From positions 1-64,000 of the forward strand of contig CAMLUN010000001.1 of the NCBI GenBank assembly GCA_946487795.1: DNA of 64,000 nt. The letters run 5' to 3'. Positions 9,901 through 17,913 of this stretch are shown here, in pieces; position 1 is the first letter of the stretch, and every line of letters begins with the position of its first letter. This DNA is from an uncultured Lactobacillus sp. GTDB taxonomy: Bacteria > Bacillota > Bacilli > Lactobacillales > Lactobacillaceae. The notes beneath the pieces were generated by a model. That model saw only the letters and a list, made by a program, of their open reading frames with translations, was not told where the DNA came from and made no database searches. Both the position numbers and the translations under genes were made by a program.

Positions 9901-10030
9901 ATTAGTAGCAGTAACCCCTCATGGTAATAGTGAGGCAGAATCAACAATCGAACAAATTAAGTCGAACGATGATGATAAAACTGGAAATAAAAAGGAAATC
10001 TTTGCTGCATTTAAAGGCTATTTTAAATAA
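6920..10030 (+). CDS. large MucBP/Mub-repeat protein lacking signal and anchor
   Basis: A 1036 aa product. Residues about 1-130 are polar. About 130-480 form a beta-rich adhesin-like region. Two tandem repeats of about 250 aa follow (about 494-745 and 750-996), each starting with I-V-YVD, passing through TRTI-MPD and WSDWSK / WQEWSK blocks, and ending in a MucBP-like domain (VKIKYVDEAGD / VKFIDQTGA). These are the units of mucus-binding proteins. There is no N-terminal signal peptide, no YSIRK, no LPXTG and no C-terminal membrane helix. ATG 6920 has a strong AAGGGGG site 12 nt upstream, and no signal-like sequence precedes it. It may be secreted non-classically, be a relic of a larger adhesin, or act inside the cell. 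Confidence 0.8.
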   Translation: MLDTDEIKKNEVLGVELAPVETVGGQVKLGEKSASSVASLNRTPLLEKMLKAVPNFAAQQQKLNGQEPVIKNNPALGEYQLIDDLGGLMHGTYLQATNSESQDKDRSLVSRNSMSETASLVNYRAAADFSGYGHLKNNTETTKSVEVVYTLPTFEGKQGTAQIVLDGARINEFDGLEYKDEKGNVISGFDITYSYQGHEGEYSTIDTLKQRDDFSWEKVTAVMVFGSLLPNSSYRVEFPFKITNLENINTQEQFNLNEYAFYDLTVNNHTTSQLNFRLSTPVFAHDAYQNIPFMALSRTEDGDEVFPEGVQAMMPTLGEVPYAISNFNDEVSFETDGDNVMWQGGQYFFKLAAIQGAIQEKGFSVNVDKTGRKLMEASAFMVQPTYLDFESFDFIPYVVIHQLLITKSFTLKAEAKDDWNSFGGIEKVCGLSATNEELPVSPEQTFIVDDSELVDATPGDYNVIIGYFLNGSEGNDMLITSPAKVRMVENKQTINVYYVDLVNISDKTKDDLQPSDGKILENQTQTFTGQGDEDYHNELWGEENGFEIYEYDQGAKLGTYVGGQPAKDYYVYLIHKIEKIDEDHQVTRTITFNMPDGSKQIIKQTGKIQRFGITDKTTNEKTWSDWSKATLPAVTAPHVPGYTGKNVDAEPISLTSKDSNINVIYHPKQVSVKIKYVDEAGDVIDEQIVSGLAGDLISHKPTVETDRLADEGYVIVNNELPQNARLIAEDSDQEKEYKVIISKQDLQTQQITVFYVDVPDNRLPIVKPSSGRIIDNRTQILNVTEGQTYSNELWNFEDDGYELFKADKGALKGKYFAGSLEQQYYVYLTHQTTPLKKEHHVTRTIQIRMPDKTQQVVTQEAIATRFGVHDEVLDSDIWQEWSKGVIPEYIPAPIAGYDASAIPAEQVDENASDRNEKISYTPQPAKILVKFIDQTGAELTSEELTGVTGEEFNYDPTPQIKSFEDEGYVLDENSFPADHHFTAGEQTYTITLKKLVAVTPHGNSEAESTIEQIKSNDDDKTGNKKEIFAAFKGYFK

Positions 10031-10040
10031 ATGAATTAAT

Positions 10041-10096
10041 AAAGGAGTACAGGAGGAATAAACCGCTAATGGTAAATTCCCTCTGTACTCCTTTTT
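10041..10096. terminator. bidirectional terminator between convergent genes
   Basis: AAAGGAGTACAG (10041-10052) pairs with CTGTACTCCTTT (10083-10094), with further pairing inside. A and T runs on the two sides suit termination in both directions. Confidence 0.85.
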
Positions 10097-10108
10097 GAGT
10101 TAAAAATA

Positions 10109-10702
10109 TTAATTATCATAATTGCCGGTGATTGGGTTCATTTCATGGATTTGATTTGTAGCGGGGTCATATTGATAGGTACCAGTAAGGTGAGCTACAT
10201 TTGGATCGCCGCCTTGGTTATTGCGAACTTCAATTTGATAATTATTATTTTGATTATTCTTAGTCATGTAATAATGATTGCCATCTTGTTGAACACCACT
10301 TGTCTTGACAAAACTCGTTAGGACTTGTTGATCGTTTTGTGCTGAGGAAGTGGAATTGGTAGTTGCTGATTGGCTGCTAGAACTACTAGTTATGGATGAA
10401 CTAGGAGCTTTTACCGTTTGATTAGTTGATTTTTCTGAACTGTTAGCTACCTTTGAGTTTGCGCTTGTTGAGCTTGTATTTGTTGAAGAAGTGGACTGTA
10501 CACTAGTAGGTGCAGAGGTTTGCTCCTTTGCCTTTTCGCTACTAGTGGAGGAGGCCGCCTTTTTACTTGTTTGTTGACTTACTTTTGTCGCAGAAGTAGA
10601 TGTCTTTGTTGGAGCTGCTGCGCTATTGGTACACCCAGCTAGTCCAAGGGCTGCTAAAATTACTAATGAACTTGCTAAAACTTTATTTGTCATCTTCATC
10701 AT
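10109..10702 (-). CDS. Ser/Thr-rich lipoprotein
   Basis: A 197 aa product with a lipoprotein signal: a basic start, a hydrophobic core and the lipobox LAGC (Cys24), so it should be lipidated and held on the outer face of the membrane. Residues about 28-125 are a Ser/Thr/Ala-rich linker. The last 70 residues form a compact domain (YYMTKNNQNNNYQIEV...) of unknown role. A second in-frame ATG three codons in could be the true start. It is transcribed alone on the minus strand towards the MucBP gene. Confidence 0.8.
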   Translation of the reverse strand: MMKMTNKVLASSLVILAALGLAGCTNSAAAPTKTSTSATKVSQQTSKKAASSTSSEKAKEQTSAPTSVQSTSSTNTSSTSANSKVANSSEKSTNQTVKAPSSSITSSSSSQSATTNSTSSAQNDQQVLTSFVKTSGVQQDGNHYYMTKNNQNNNYQIEVRNNQGGDPNVAHLTGTYQYDPATNQIHEMNPITGNYDN

Positions 10703-10895
10703 TTTAATGACCCCCTCAATCTCTCTTATTTTTATAACATCATTACACCTATATTATACCGCCTTTTGAAATGATTTTGTAACATTTTTGACTTATTTGT
10801 CACAATTGACTGATTTTGTTTAATAAATTTCTGGATATTTTTCCTTTGTCTGATTTACGTTAAAATAAACCTTATTGAGGAAGTGAATTAAAACG

Positions 10896-11915
10896 ATGAA
10901 TAAATACGATTTAACAATTACTAAATTACACCAAATGGTTAAAGAGGGAGTTGTTCCAGGAGTTAGCTATTTGATTTTTGATCATCAACATACGATTAAG
11001 GAAGTAACAGGGATGGCCCAAATTTATCCCGAGACTGAAATATTAAAACCAGGCATGCTCTATGATATTGCTTCACTAACGAAAGTGATAGGAACAGTTC
11101 CGGTTATTGCCCAGCTTATTCAGAAAGGAACATTGTCTTTAGATGATCCGGTAAAGAAGTTCTTACCAGAATTTAATGATGACCGACCAACTATTCGCAA
11201 TCTTCTTACCCATACTTCTGGGATTACTGGTTATATTCCCCATCGTAATGAGTTGACTGCCTCCGAACTAAAGAATGCTTTTTTGACGAAAATGCATGTG
11301 GAGGATAGCTTGAACCGCCAAATCAAATATGCGGATGTAAACTATTTGTATTTAGGATGGATTATTGAACGAATTTATAATCAACCAGTTCAAAAGGTTA
11401 TTACAGAACAGGTCCTTAAACCATTAAATATGCCAACTGCGACATTTAGGCCTCAACCAGCTAACTGTGTACCAACAGAAGTACAAGAAAAACGGGGCTT
11501 AATTAGAGGAGAAACTCACGATCCTAAAGGGTATATTTTGGGAGAAAGTTGTGGATGTGCTGGCCTCTTTGCATCGTTGAAAGATTTAGAGGTCTTTAGT
11601 CACGCACTTATTGAAAATAATTTAAAAGACCTTCTTACTTCTGAAACAACTGATCTTCTTTTTACGGATCAAACACGAATTCCTGGTCCACATAGTCGCT
11701 CTCTTGGATGGAAACTGTTTCACGCTAAAGACCGTCACCTTTTGATTAGTCACACTGGATTTACGGGAACTTGGATGGTATTAGATCGTCAAACTGACCA
11801 AGGCTTTATTGTATTGACAAATCGCGTCCATCCCAGTGCTAAAAATCAAGAATATTTAGATGCTCGTGACCAACTTTTTGCAATTTATTTAAAAGAAAAA
11901 GAAAAAACTTTGTGA
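10896..11915 (+). CDS. beta-lactamase-family serine hydrolase
   Basis: A 339 aa product of the class C beta-lactamase / PBP4*-like fold. The catalytic SxxK is Ser60-LTK63, the second motif is around Tyr145-Ala-Asp, and the third is HTG (SHTGFTG) in place of KTG. HTSGITGYIPH is typical of the family. No signal peptide is visible, so it is probably a cytosolic esterase, D-peptidase-like enzyme or cell-wall recycling hydrolase and not a resistance enzyme. The substrate cannot be read from the sequence. The start ATG follows GAGGAAG. Confidence 0.85.
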   Translation: MNKYDLTITKLHQMVKEGVVPGVSYLIFDHQHTIKEVTGMAQIYPETEILKPGMLYDIASLTKVIGTVPVIAQLIQKGTLSLDDPVKKFLPEFNDDRPTIRNLLTHTSGITGYIPHRNELTASELKNAFLTKMHVEDSLNRQIKYADVNYLYLGWIIERIYNQPVQKVITEQVLKPLNMPTATFRPQPANCVPTEVQEKRGLIRGETHDPKGYILGESCGCAGLFASLKDLEVFSHALIENNLKDLLTSETTDLLFTDQTRIPGPHSRSLGWKLFHAKDRHLLISHTGFTGTWMVLDRQTDQGFIVLTNRVHPSAKNQEYLDARDQLFAIYLKEKEKTL

Positions 11916-12050
11916 AATTTATATGCAGTCAATTGAATAACCGCTTTCACAGAATATGCGCTTTAGGGGTAAGAAATGTATAAAAACTGTCGATAATTTA
12001 TATTAATAACTTCTTTTTATATGATTCACTAAATGTTGATTTGACGGCAT

Positions 12051-12079
12051 TTGACAACGTTTACATAAACTAATATGAT
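12051..12079 (+). promoter_or_regulatory. arcA promoter
   Basis: Consensus TTGACA (12051-12056), a 17-bp spacer and TATGAT (12074-12079). Confidence 0.8.
12052..12065 (+). promoter_or_regulatory. cre-like site in the arcA promoter
   Basis: TGACAACGTTTACA matches the CcpA operator consensus TGWAANCGNTNWCA at all but one fixed position. It overlaps the -35 and spacer. Catabolite repression of arc operons through CcpA is established in lactic acid bacteria. Binding here is inferred. Confidence 0.65.
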
Positions 12080-12121
12080 GTAGCTGTAGTCAAGTGATAC
12101 TTCAAAAAGGAGTGATATTGT

Positions 12122-13354
12122 ATGCAAAGTCCAATTCACGTTACATCAGAAATTGGAAAGCTTAAGACAGTTATGTTGCATCGACCAGGTAAGGAAATCG
12201 AAAATGTTTATCCTGAAATTCTTCACCGGATGCTCGTAGATGACATTCCATACTTACCGATCGCTCAAGAAGAACATGACCTTTTCGCCCAAACGTTACG
12301 CGATAATGGCGCTGAGGTATTGTATCTTGAAGATTTATTAACAGACGCACTAGCAGATGATAATATCAAAGAAGAATTCCTTGAAAAGATCATTGCTGAA
12401 TCCGGTTATGCTGCTGGAGCAATCCATGACGGCTTAAAGGAATTCTTACTTAGTTTCAGTACTAAGGACATGGTTAACAAGATTATTGCTGGTGTACGTA
12501 AAGATGAGATTAAAACTAAGTATGCTTCGCTTGCAGAATTAGCAGAAGATAAGGATTACCCATTCTATATGGATCCAATGCCAAATGCATACTTTACTCG
12601 TGACCAACAGGCATGTATCGGGGATGGGATTACCATTAATCACATGACCTTTAAGGCACGCCAACGCGAATCTCTCTTTACTGAGTACATCATTAAGCAC
12701 AATAAGCGTTTTGCTGACAAAGGTGTTGAAGTATGGCGAAACCGTTATCCTGAAGGCCGGATTGAAGGTGGAGATGAATTAGTTCTCAGCGATCATGTAT
12801 TAGCAATTGGTATTTCTCAACGAACATCTGCAAAGGCTATTACAGAATTAGCTGAAAGTCTCTTCGAAAAGTCTGATTATGATACAGTAATTGCTATCCA
12901 TATTCCTCACAATCACGCAATGATGCACCTTGATACTGTGTTTACAATGATTAACTATGATCAATTTACAGTTCATCCAGCAATCTTACATGATGGCGGA
13001 CATGTTGATGCATACATTATGCACCCAGGTAATAATGGTGAAATTTCAATTACTCATGAAACAAATCTTAAAGAAATTTTGAAGAAGGCACTTGATAAGC
13101 CGGAAATTGATTTGATTCCTACTGGTGGCGGTGACCCAATTATTGCCCCACGTGAACAGTGGAATGACGGTTCTAACACGCTAGCAATTGCCCCTGGTGT
13201 AGTTGTAACTTATGATCGGAACTATGTCTCAAACGATTTGCTGCGTAAGCATGGTATTCTCGTTCACGAGGTTCGTTCAAGCGAATTATCACGGGGTCGT
13301 GGTGGTCCACGGTGCATGTCATGTCCAATTGTTCGTGAAGATCTCAAGAAATAA
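12122..13354 (+). CDS. arcA: arginine deiminase
   Basis: A 410 aa enzyme that hydrolyses L-arginine to citrulline and ammonia, the first step of the ADI pathway, which yields ATP and acid tolerance. The catalytic Cys398 sits in the C-terminal [10 protein letters not shown] motif. The substrate-binding block PNAYFTRDQ and the HLDTVFTM region are present, and the length is typical. ATG 12122 follows AAGGAG. It is followed by argR and two antiporter genes, but no arcB (ornithine carbamoyltransferase) or arcC (carbamate kinase) lies in this window. Confidence 0.96.
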   Translation: MQSPIHVTSEIGKLKTVMLHRPGKEIENVYPEILHRMLVDDIPYLPIAQEEHDLFAQTLRDNGAEVLYLEDLLTDALADDNIKEEFLEKIIAESGYAAGAIHDGLKEFLLSFSTKDMVNKIIAGVRKDEIKTKYASLAELAEDKDYPFYMDPMPNAYFTRDQQACIGDGITINHMTFKARQRESLFTEYIIKHNKRFADKGVEVWRNRYPEGRIEGGDELVLSDHVLAIGISQRTSAKAITELAESLFEKSDYDTVIAIHIPHNHAMMHLDTVFTMINYDQFTVHPAILHDGGHVDAYIMHPGNNGEISITHETNLKEILKKALDKPEIDLIPTGGGDPIIAPREQWNDGSNTLAIAPGVVVTYDRNYVSNDLLRKHGILVHEVRSSELSRGRGGPRCMSCPIVREDLKK

Positions 13355-13464
13355 ATAAGATAATAAAAGCAGCAAATTTATCTGAGTAATCTAGAAAGGG
13401 TATAATTTTACTGCTTTTTCTTGTATCATTTTAGTGTAATTAACATGATAAGAAGGGAACACGA

Positions 13465-13926
13465 ATGGATCGAAAGGCAAGAAGAAAATATATTGAACAA
13501 GTGGTTAATGATCGTAAAATTGAGACACAAGAAGAATTGCTTAAGCTGTTAACTGAGGCGGGTTTCGAAACAACACAAGCAACAATTTCAAGAGATATTC
13601 ATGCGTTGAATATTGTTAAAGCAAATGATGGCGATGGTCATACCCATTATGTTCAACTTCATGTGACACCCGAACATAATTTTGAGCGCTTATATCAAGG
13701 GATTCATGATAATGTGCGGACAATTGAAACTGTTCAATTTATGAACGTAATCAAAACCGCACTAAATTCTAGCTATGCGACGATTTTGGCTGGAATGTTT
13801 GATGAACTTGATATTCCGGAAGTTGTGGGCACACTTGCTGGAAACGACACCTTGATTATCATCAGTAAAGATAATGATGATGCTAAAATGGTCTATGACT
13901 TAATCATTCAACATATGCATTCATAA
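13465..13926 (+). CDS. argR: arginine repressor ArgR/AhrC family
   Basis: A 153 aa regulator with an N-terminal winged helix (about 1-70, TQATISRDIHAL) and a C-terminal arginine-binding hexamerisation domain with the GTLAGNDTLIII motif. It is expected to control the arc genes and arginine synthesis in response to arginine. It lies 110 bp after arcA. A TATAAT at 13401-13406 with a weak -35 may give it its own promoter. The next transporter gene starts 20 bp after its stop. Confidence 0.92.
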   Translation: MDRKARRKYIEQVVNDRKIETQEELLKLLTEAGFETTQATISRDIHALNIVKANDGDGHTHYVQLHVTPEHNFERLYQGIHDNVRTIETVQFMNVIKTALNSSYATILAGMFDELDIPEVVGTLAGNDTLIIISKDNDDAKMVYDLIIQHMHS

Positions 13927-13946
13927 ACTGCATAGGAGGGATATTT

Positions 13947-15368
13947 ATGGATGAACAAAAGAAAGGTATTGGTAGAGGCGAATTAATCGCCTTAATTGTA
14001 AGTTCATGTATCGGTACCGGAATATTTGGTATCACTAGTGATGTAGCGGCAGCGGCAGCGCCAGGACCTGCATTATTGGCCTGGATCTTTGTTGGAATTG
14101 GCTTTTTAATGCTGGTTCTCTCGCTAAATAATTTATCCGAAAAGCGACCAGATCTTACTTCAGGAATTTTCTCATACGCTGGTGCCGGCTTTGGACCATT
14201 AGGTGAATTTATTTCTGGATGGTCTTACTGGTTATCCGCATGGCTGGGAAACATTGCTTTTGCCACCATGTTGATGAGCTCGATTGGAACGTTCTTTCCA
14301 ACATTTAAAGGTGGTCAAAACTTACCATCAATTATTATTGCCATCATCTTCTGTTGGCTATTGACAATCTTAGTTAACAATGGTGTTGAAAGTGCATCCT
14401 TTGTTAACATGATTGGGACAATCTGCAAGGTCTTACCATTGGTTATCTTTATTATAATGATGGTTGTTTGCTTCAAAGCCGGGATGTTTACAGCAGATTT
14501 CTGGGGACGGGTTGCTAATAATGCTTCTCGCGGTACCACAACTGGTTCTGTTTGGGAACAAATGAAAGGTACCCTAATGACATTAATTTGGGTATTTATC
14601 GGTGTTGAAGGTGCCTCTGTTATGGCAAGTCGTGCTAAGTCACTTACAGCCGCTCGTGAAGCTTCTCTTATTAGTTTTGGCCTTTTAGTAGTTATTTATG
14701 TATTGATTTCGATTTTGCCTTATGGTGCATTAACTCGGGCAGAATTAGCTGGAATGGGTCAACCAGCTATTGGTCATGTTCTTCAAGCAACTGTTGGTAG
14801 TTGGGGCTCAATTTTAATCAATGTTGGTTTAATCATATCAACAATTGTTTCCTGGCTTTCTTGGACAATGCTTCCAGCCGAAACAACGATGTTAGTTGCC
14901 GATGATAAAGCAATGCCAAAGATTTGGGGAAAGGTTAATGCTAAAAAGGCACCAACTGCTTCCTTGATGATTACAGCGGTATTGCAAACGATCTTCTTGT
15001 TCTCGTTGCTTTTCACTGATAAAGCCTATGAATTCGCATATTCCTTATGTAGTGCAGCAATTTTATTCTCATACTTATTTGTTGGACTTTACCAAATGAA
15101 ATACAGTTCTGCACACCAAGAATGGGGACAATTTACAATTGGTTTGCTCTCGGCTGCATTTATGTTCGCATGTATGTTCCTTGCTGGATGGCAAGAAGTA
15201 TTATTAGTTTCAATTAGTTTTATTCCTGGATTCTACATTTACTACTTAGCATGTAAAGAAAATGATCGTAAAGTTACAACTGCTGAAAAGTGGACAATGG
15301 CGCTGATTTTAATCCTAAGTATCATTGCAATTTGGCTTGTTGCTAATGGAACTATTGCCATTAGCTAG
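13947..15368 (+). CDS. arcD: APC-family amino acid antiporter (ArcD-like)
   Basis: A 473 aa, about 12-helix transporter of the basic amino acid/polyamine antiporter (APA) group. The N-terminal GTGIFGITSDVA block matches the substrate-binding glycine loop of APC proteins. Its position after arcA-argR suggests arginine/ornithine exchange, which feeds the deiminase pathway without energy cost. ATG 13947 follows AGGAGG. Exact substrates cannot be read from sequence; other cationic amino acids are possible. Confidence 0.8.
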   Translation: MDEQKKGIGRGELIALIVSSCIGTGIFGITSDVAAAAAPGPALLAWIFVGIGFLMLVLSLNNLSEKRPDLTSGIFSYAGAGFGPLGEFISGWSYWLSAWLGNIAFATMLMSSIGTFFPTFKGGQNLPSIIIAIIFCWLLTILVNNGVESASFVNMIGTICKVLPLVIFIIMMVVCFKAGMFTADFWGRVANNASRGTTTGSVWEQMKGTLMTLIWVFIGVEGASVMASRAKSLTAAREASLISFGLLVVIYVLISILPYGALTRAELAGMGQPAIGHVLQATVGSWGSILINVGLIISTIVSWLSWTMLPAETTMLVADDKAMPKIWGKVNAKKAPTASLMITAVLQTIFLFSLLFTDKAYEFAYSLCSAAILFSYLFVGLYQMKYSSAHQEWGQFTIGLLSAAFMFACMFLAGWQEVLLVSISFIPGFYIYYLACKENDRKVTTAEKWTMALILILSIIAIWLVANGTIAIS

Positions 15369-15425
15369 GTAAATAATGTATAATTATTCCACATTTCAAG
15401 AATATTTATAAGTGAGGTGATTAAG

Positions 15426-16823
15426 GTGAAGGAAAAGAAGTTAAATCTCTTCCTCTTAATCACCTTAATTGTAGGAACGATTATTGGTGGTGGGATTTTT
15501 AATAGTCCAACCGATTTGATTTTGAAAGCAAATCCAATGGCTGCGTTAATTGCATGGTTAATTGGTGGCTTCGGAATTTTGATGTTAGTATTAGTCTTCT
15601 ACAAGCTTTCTGTTGTCAAACCGGAGATGAACGGTGGAATTTATACTTATGCAAAGGAAGGCTTTGGCAACTATATTGGTTTTAACTCCTTTTGGGGATA
15701 TTGGATGGGAGCAGTTTTTGGTAACATTGCTTTTATCTCGCTCTTTTTTAAGACCTTAAATAGTATGCTCGGGACGCATCAACTTTCGCCATTAATGTGT
15801 TTTATCGGGGGCTCAATTATTCTGTGGGGATACACTGCGATTACATGGTTTGGTGTCCGCGAGGCAAGTATTCTCAATGCCATTATTACGATTATTAAGA
15901 TCTTACCGCTTTTATTAGTTGTTATTGTTGGTGTTTTTGCATTTCAGCCGCATGTTTTTAATGTTCCTGATTGGACAAGCATTCTTGCTGTTAATCAAAC
16001 GCATGTCCCATTTAAAGACCAAATTAGTGGTGCGATGAGTACTATTGTGTGGTGTTTTGTTGGGATTGAAGCAGCTGTTTCAATGTCACGTCGGGCAAAG
16101 CAGCCACGTGATGTTGGATTAGCAACGATTATTAGCTTTGTAATTGTATTGGTCCTCTATATTTCAATCTCTATTATTCCAATGGGGATTCTACCTGCTA
16201 AAGAACTTAGTCAGACTTCAGTTCCACTGGCAGCAGCCCTTAGTCATACAGCATTAGGAATAGTGGGAAGCCTTATTATTAAAATTGGCTTACTGATTTC
16301 TCTATTAGGAGCATTATTGAGTTGGTTTATGATTGGACCAGAAATTGCATATATAACCAGTTATGATCGGGATATGCCGCGAGCATTTAAACTTGTTAAT
16401 CGCCATGGTGTTCCTGGGTTTGCATTAATTGTATATACAATTATTATGCAAGTATGTTTACTAGTTTTACTGCTTCCACAGCTTCAAATGGCCTATACAA
16501 TTGCATATACTTTAGCTGCAACGATGACCTTAGTTGCTTACCTGCTCTCTGCGTTATATGGGTTGAAATTAGCAATTAGCGAAAAAATGGGCCTCGGCTT
16601 TAAGATTATTGCTACGTTAGCTTCTCTTTATTCCGTCTATATGTTAGTTGCTTCGGGACTTGAATATGTATTTGCAAGTGCGATTATTTTTGCGCTAGGA
16701 ATACCATTATTTGCCAGGGCTCCTAATAAAATGAGTAAGAAAGAAAAGTGGTTAGCAACAATTATCGCCTTAGCAGCTGTGATTGCGCTGATGCTGATTA
16801 TTATTGGAAAGATTAATTTTTAA
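15426..16823 (+). CDS. second ArcD-like APC antiporter
   Basis: A 465 aa, about 12-helix paralogue of the preceding protein, with the matching glycine loop TIIGGGIFNSP. I prefer GTG 15426 (VKEKKLN) because AGTGAGGTG lies 6 nt upstream; the in-frame GTG at 15417 is inside that site. It follows the first transporter by 57 bp and ends at a strong terminator, so both probably belong to the arc locus. Tandem arcD genes with different exchange substrates are known in lactococci; whether that holds here is open. Confidence 0.75.
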   Translation: MKEKKLNLFLLITLIVGTIIGGGIFNSPTDLILKANPMAALIAWLIGGFGILMLVLVFYKLSVVKPEMNGGIYTYAKEGFGNYIGFNSFWGYWMGAVFGNIAFISLFFKTLNSMLGTHQLSPLMCFIGGSIILWGYTAITWFGVREASILNAIITIIKILPLLLVVIVGVFAFQPHVFNVPDWTSILAVNQTHVPFKDQISGAMSTIVWCFVGIEAAVSMSRRAKQPRDVGLATIISFVIVLVLYISISIIPMGILPAKELSQTSVPLAAALSHTALGIVGSLIIKIGLLISLLGALLSWFMIGPEIAYITSYDRDMPRAFKLVNRHGVPGFALIVYTIIMQVCLLVLLLPQLQMAYTIAYTLAATMTLVAYLLSALYGLKLAISEKMGLGFKIIATLASLYSVYMLVASGLEYVFASAIIFALGIPLFARAPNKMSKKEKWLATIIALAAVIALMLIIIGKINF

Positions 16824-16830
16824 AAAATTA

Positions 16831-16883
16831 AAAGGGATGAGGTTAGAAGGAATTTTACTTTCCTTCAATCTCATCCCTTTTTG
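16831..16883. terminator. strong terminator after the second antiporter
   Basis: AAAGGGATGAG...GAAGGAA pairs with TTTCCTTC...CTCATCCCTTTTT in a stem of more than 20 bp. It can serve both strands, because the next gene converges. Confidence 0.88.
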
Positions 16884-16887
16884 TATT

Positions 16888-17190
16888 CTAATCTTCGCTA
16901 GTCATCTTACTTTTCATGTTATCCATTCGCCAGACAACATAGGTTTCAATCAATGTGATTAGGCTTACCCATAAAATCGTGAAATTTGATGAAGTAAGAA
17001 ATAGTAAGATGATTAGGATCCAAGATATCCAGTTCCAACGACGCTCAAGACGAATAACTTTTGCAAAGCGTGGTGGGATTCTAGTTGGATTTTGAATGGC
17101 TAGTGCTTGTAGTTGGGAGAAAAGACGGACTTCACAAAAACTTTCTAGCAAAAAAATAATGGTAAATACAAATGTTATGGTTTGGTTCAC
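16888..17190 (-). CDS. small membrane protein, 100 aa
   Basis: Three hydrophobic segments (about 2-16, 53-70 and 72-88) with a basic loop between the first two. I recognise no family. It starts 15 bp after the gatD stop on the same strand and ends at the shared terminator, so it is probably the last gene of the murT-gatD transcript. No function can be read. Confidence 0.65.
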   Translation of the reverse strand: MNQTITFVFTIIFLLESFCEVRLFSQLQALAIQNPTRIPPRFAKVIRLERRWNWISWILIILLFLTSSNFTILWVSLITLIETYVVWRMDNMKSKMTSED

Positions 17191-17205
17191 TGTTTGTCAC
17201 CTTAA

Positions 17206-17913
17206 TTAAAATGTAGGTTTAATTTTTAGGGCTTTTTGACTGCTTAAGTCGGCATCGGGGTATTTATGCTCAAGAGCTGCTAAAAGAATTTTTTTAGCAA
17301 TCTCACCATTTCTTGTAAGAATGGGACCGTGGAAATAAGAGCAATAAGTGTTTCTATAGATTGCTCCTTCGGTATGATCTTCACCGTTATTTCCATTACC
17401 AGAAATTACTTTACCAAGCGGACGCTCACCTTTTCCTAAGAATGTGCGGCCGTTGTGATTTTCAAAACCATGGTACTCTTGATTGCTTTCTTCGTTTTTG
17501 ATGGTGATATCACCAATGAAACGGTGATTATCCTGGCTTAAAGTATAGTGATCAAGGATGCCAAGCCCAGGAATCTTTTCGCCATCAGCACCGATATAAT
17601 AGTGGCCGAGAAGTTGATAACCTCCACAAATAGCAAGCAGCGGCTTTCCATCATTAATAAACTTGTCAATGCCTGCTTTTTTGTTTGGAAGATCTTTGGA
17701 GACAACAAGTTGTTCGTAATCTTGTCCACCGCCGAAAAGAGCTAAATCAAAATCTTGTGGATTAAAGTCGTTGTCGATACTAATGACTTTGACATCAATA
17801 TCGGTATCCATCTGTTTAGCGTAATATTGAAGGGCGATAATATTACCGACATCACTATAAGTATTTAATAAATCGCCGTAGAGGTGGGCGAGGTGTAAGT
17901 GATATTTTGCCAT
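17206..17913 (-). CDS. gatD: lipid II isoglutaminyl synthase, glutaminase subunit
   Basis: A 235 aa CobB/CobQ-like class I glutamine amidotransferase. The nucleophile Cys96 is in LLAICGGYQLLG and the catalytic His195 is in YCSYFHGP. It releases ammonia from glutamine for MurT, which amidates the D-Glu of the peptidoglycan stem to D-isoglutamine; cross-linking in many Gram-positives depends on this. Its start overlaps the murT stop (TAATG), as is usual for this complex. Confidence 0.92.
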   Translation of the reverse strand: MAKYHLHLAHLYGDLLNTYSDVGNIIALQYYAKQMDTDIDVKVISIDNDFNPQDFDLALFGGGQDYEQLVVSKDLPNKKAGIDKFINDGKPLLAICGGYQLLGHYYIGADGEKIPGLGILDHYTLSQDNHRFIGDITIKNEESNQEYHGFENHNGRTFLGKGERPLGKVISGNGNNGEDHTEGAIYRNTYCSYFHGPILTRNGEIAKKILLAALEHKYPDADLSSQKALKIKPTF

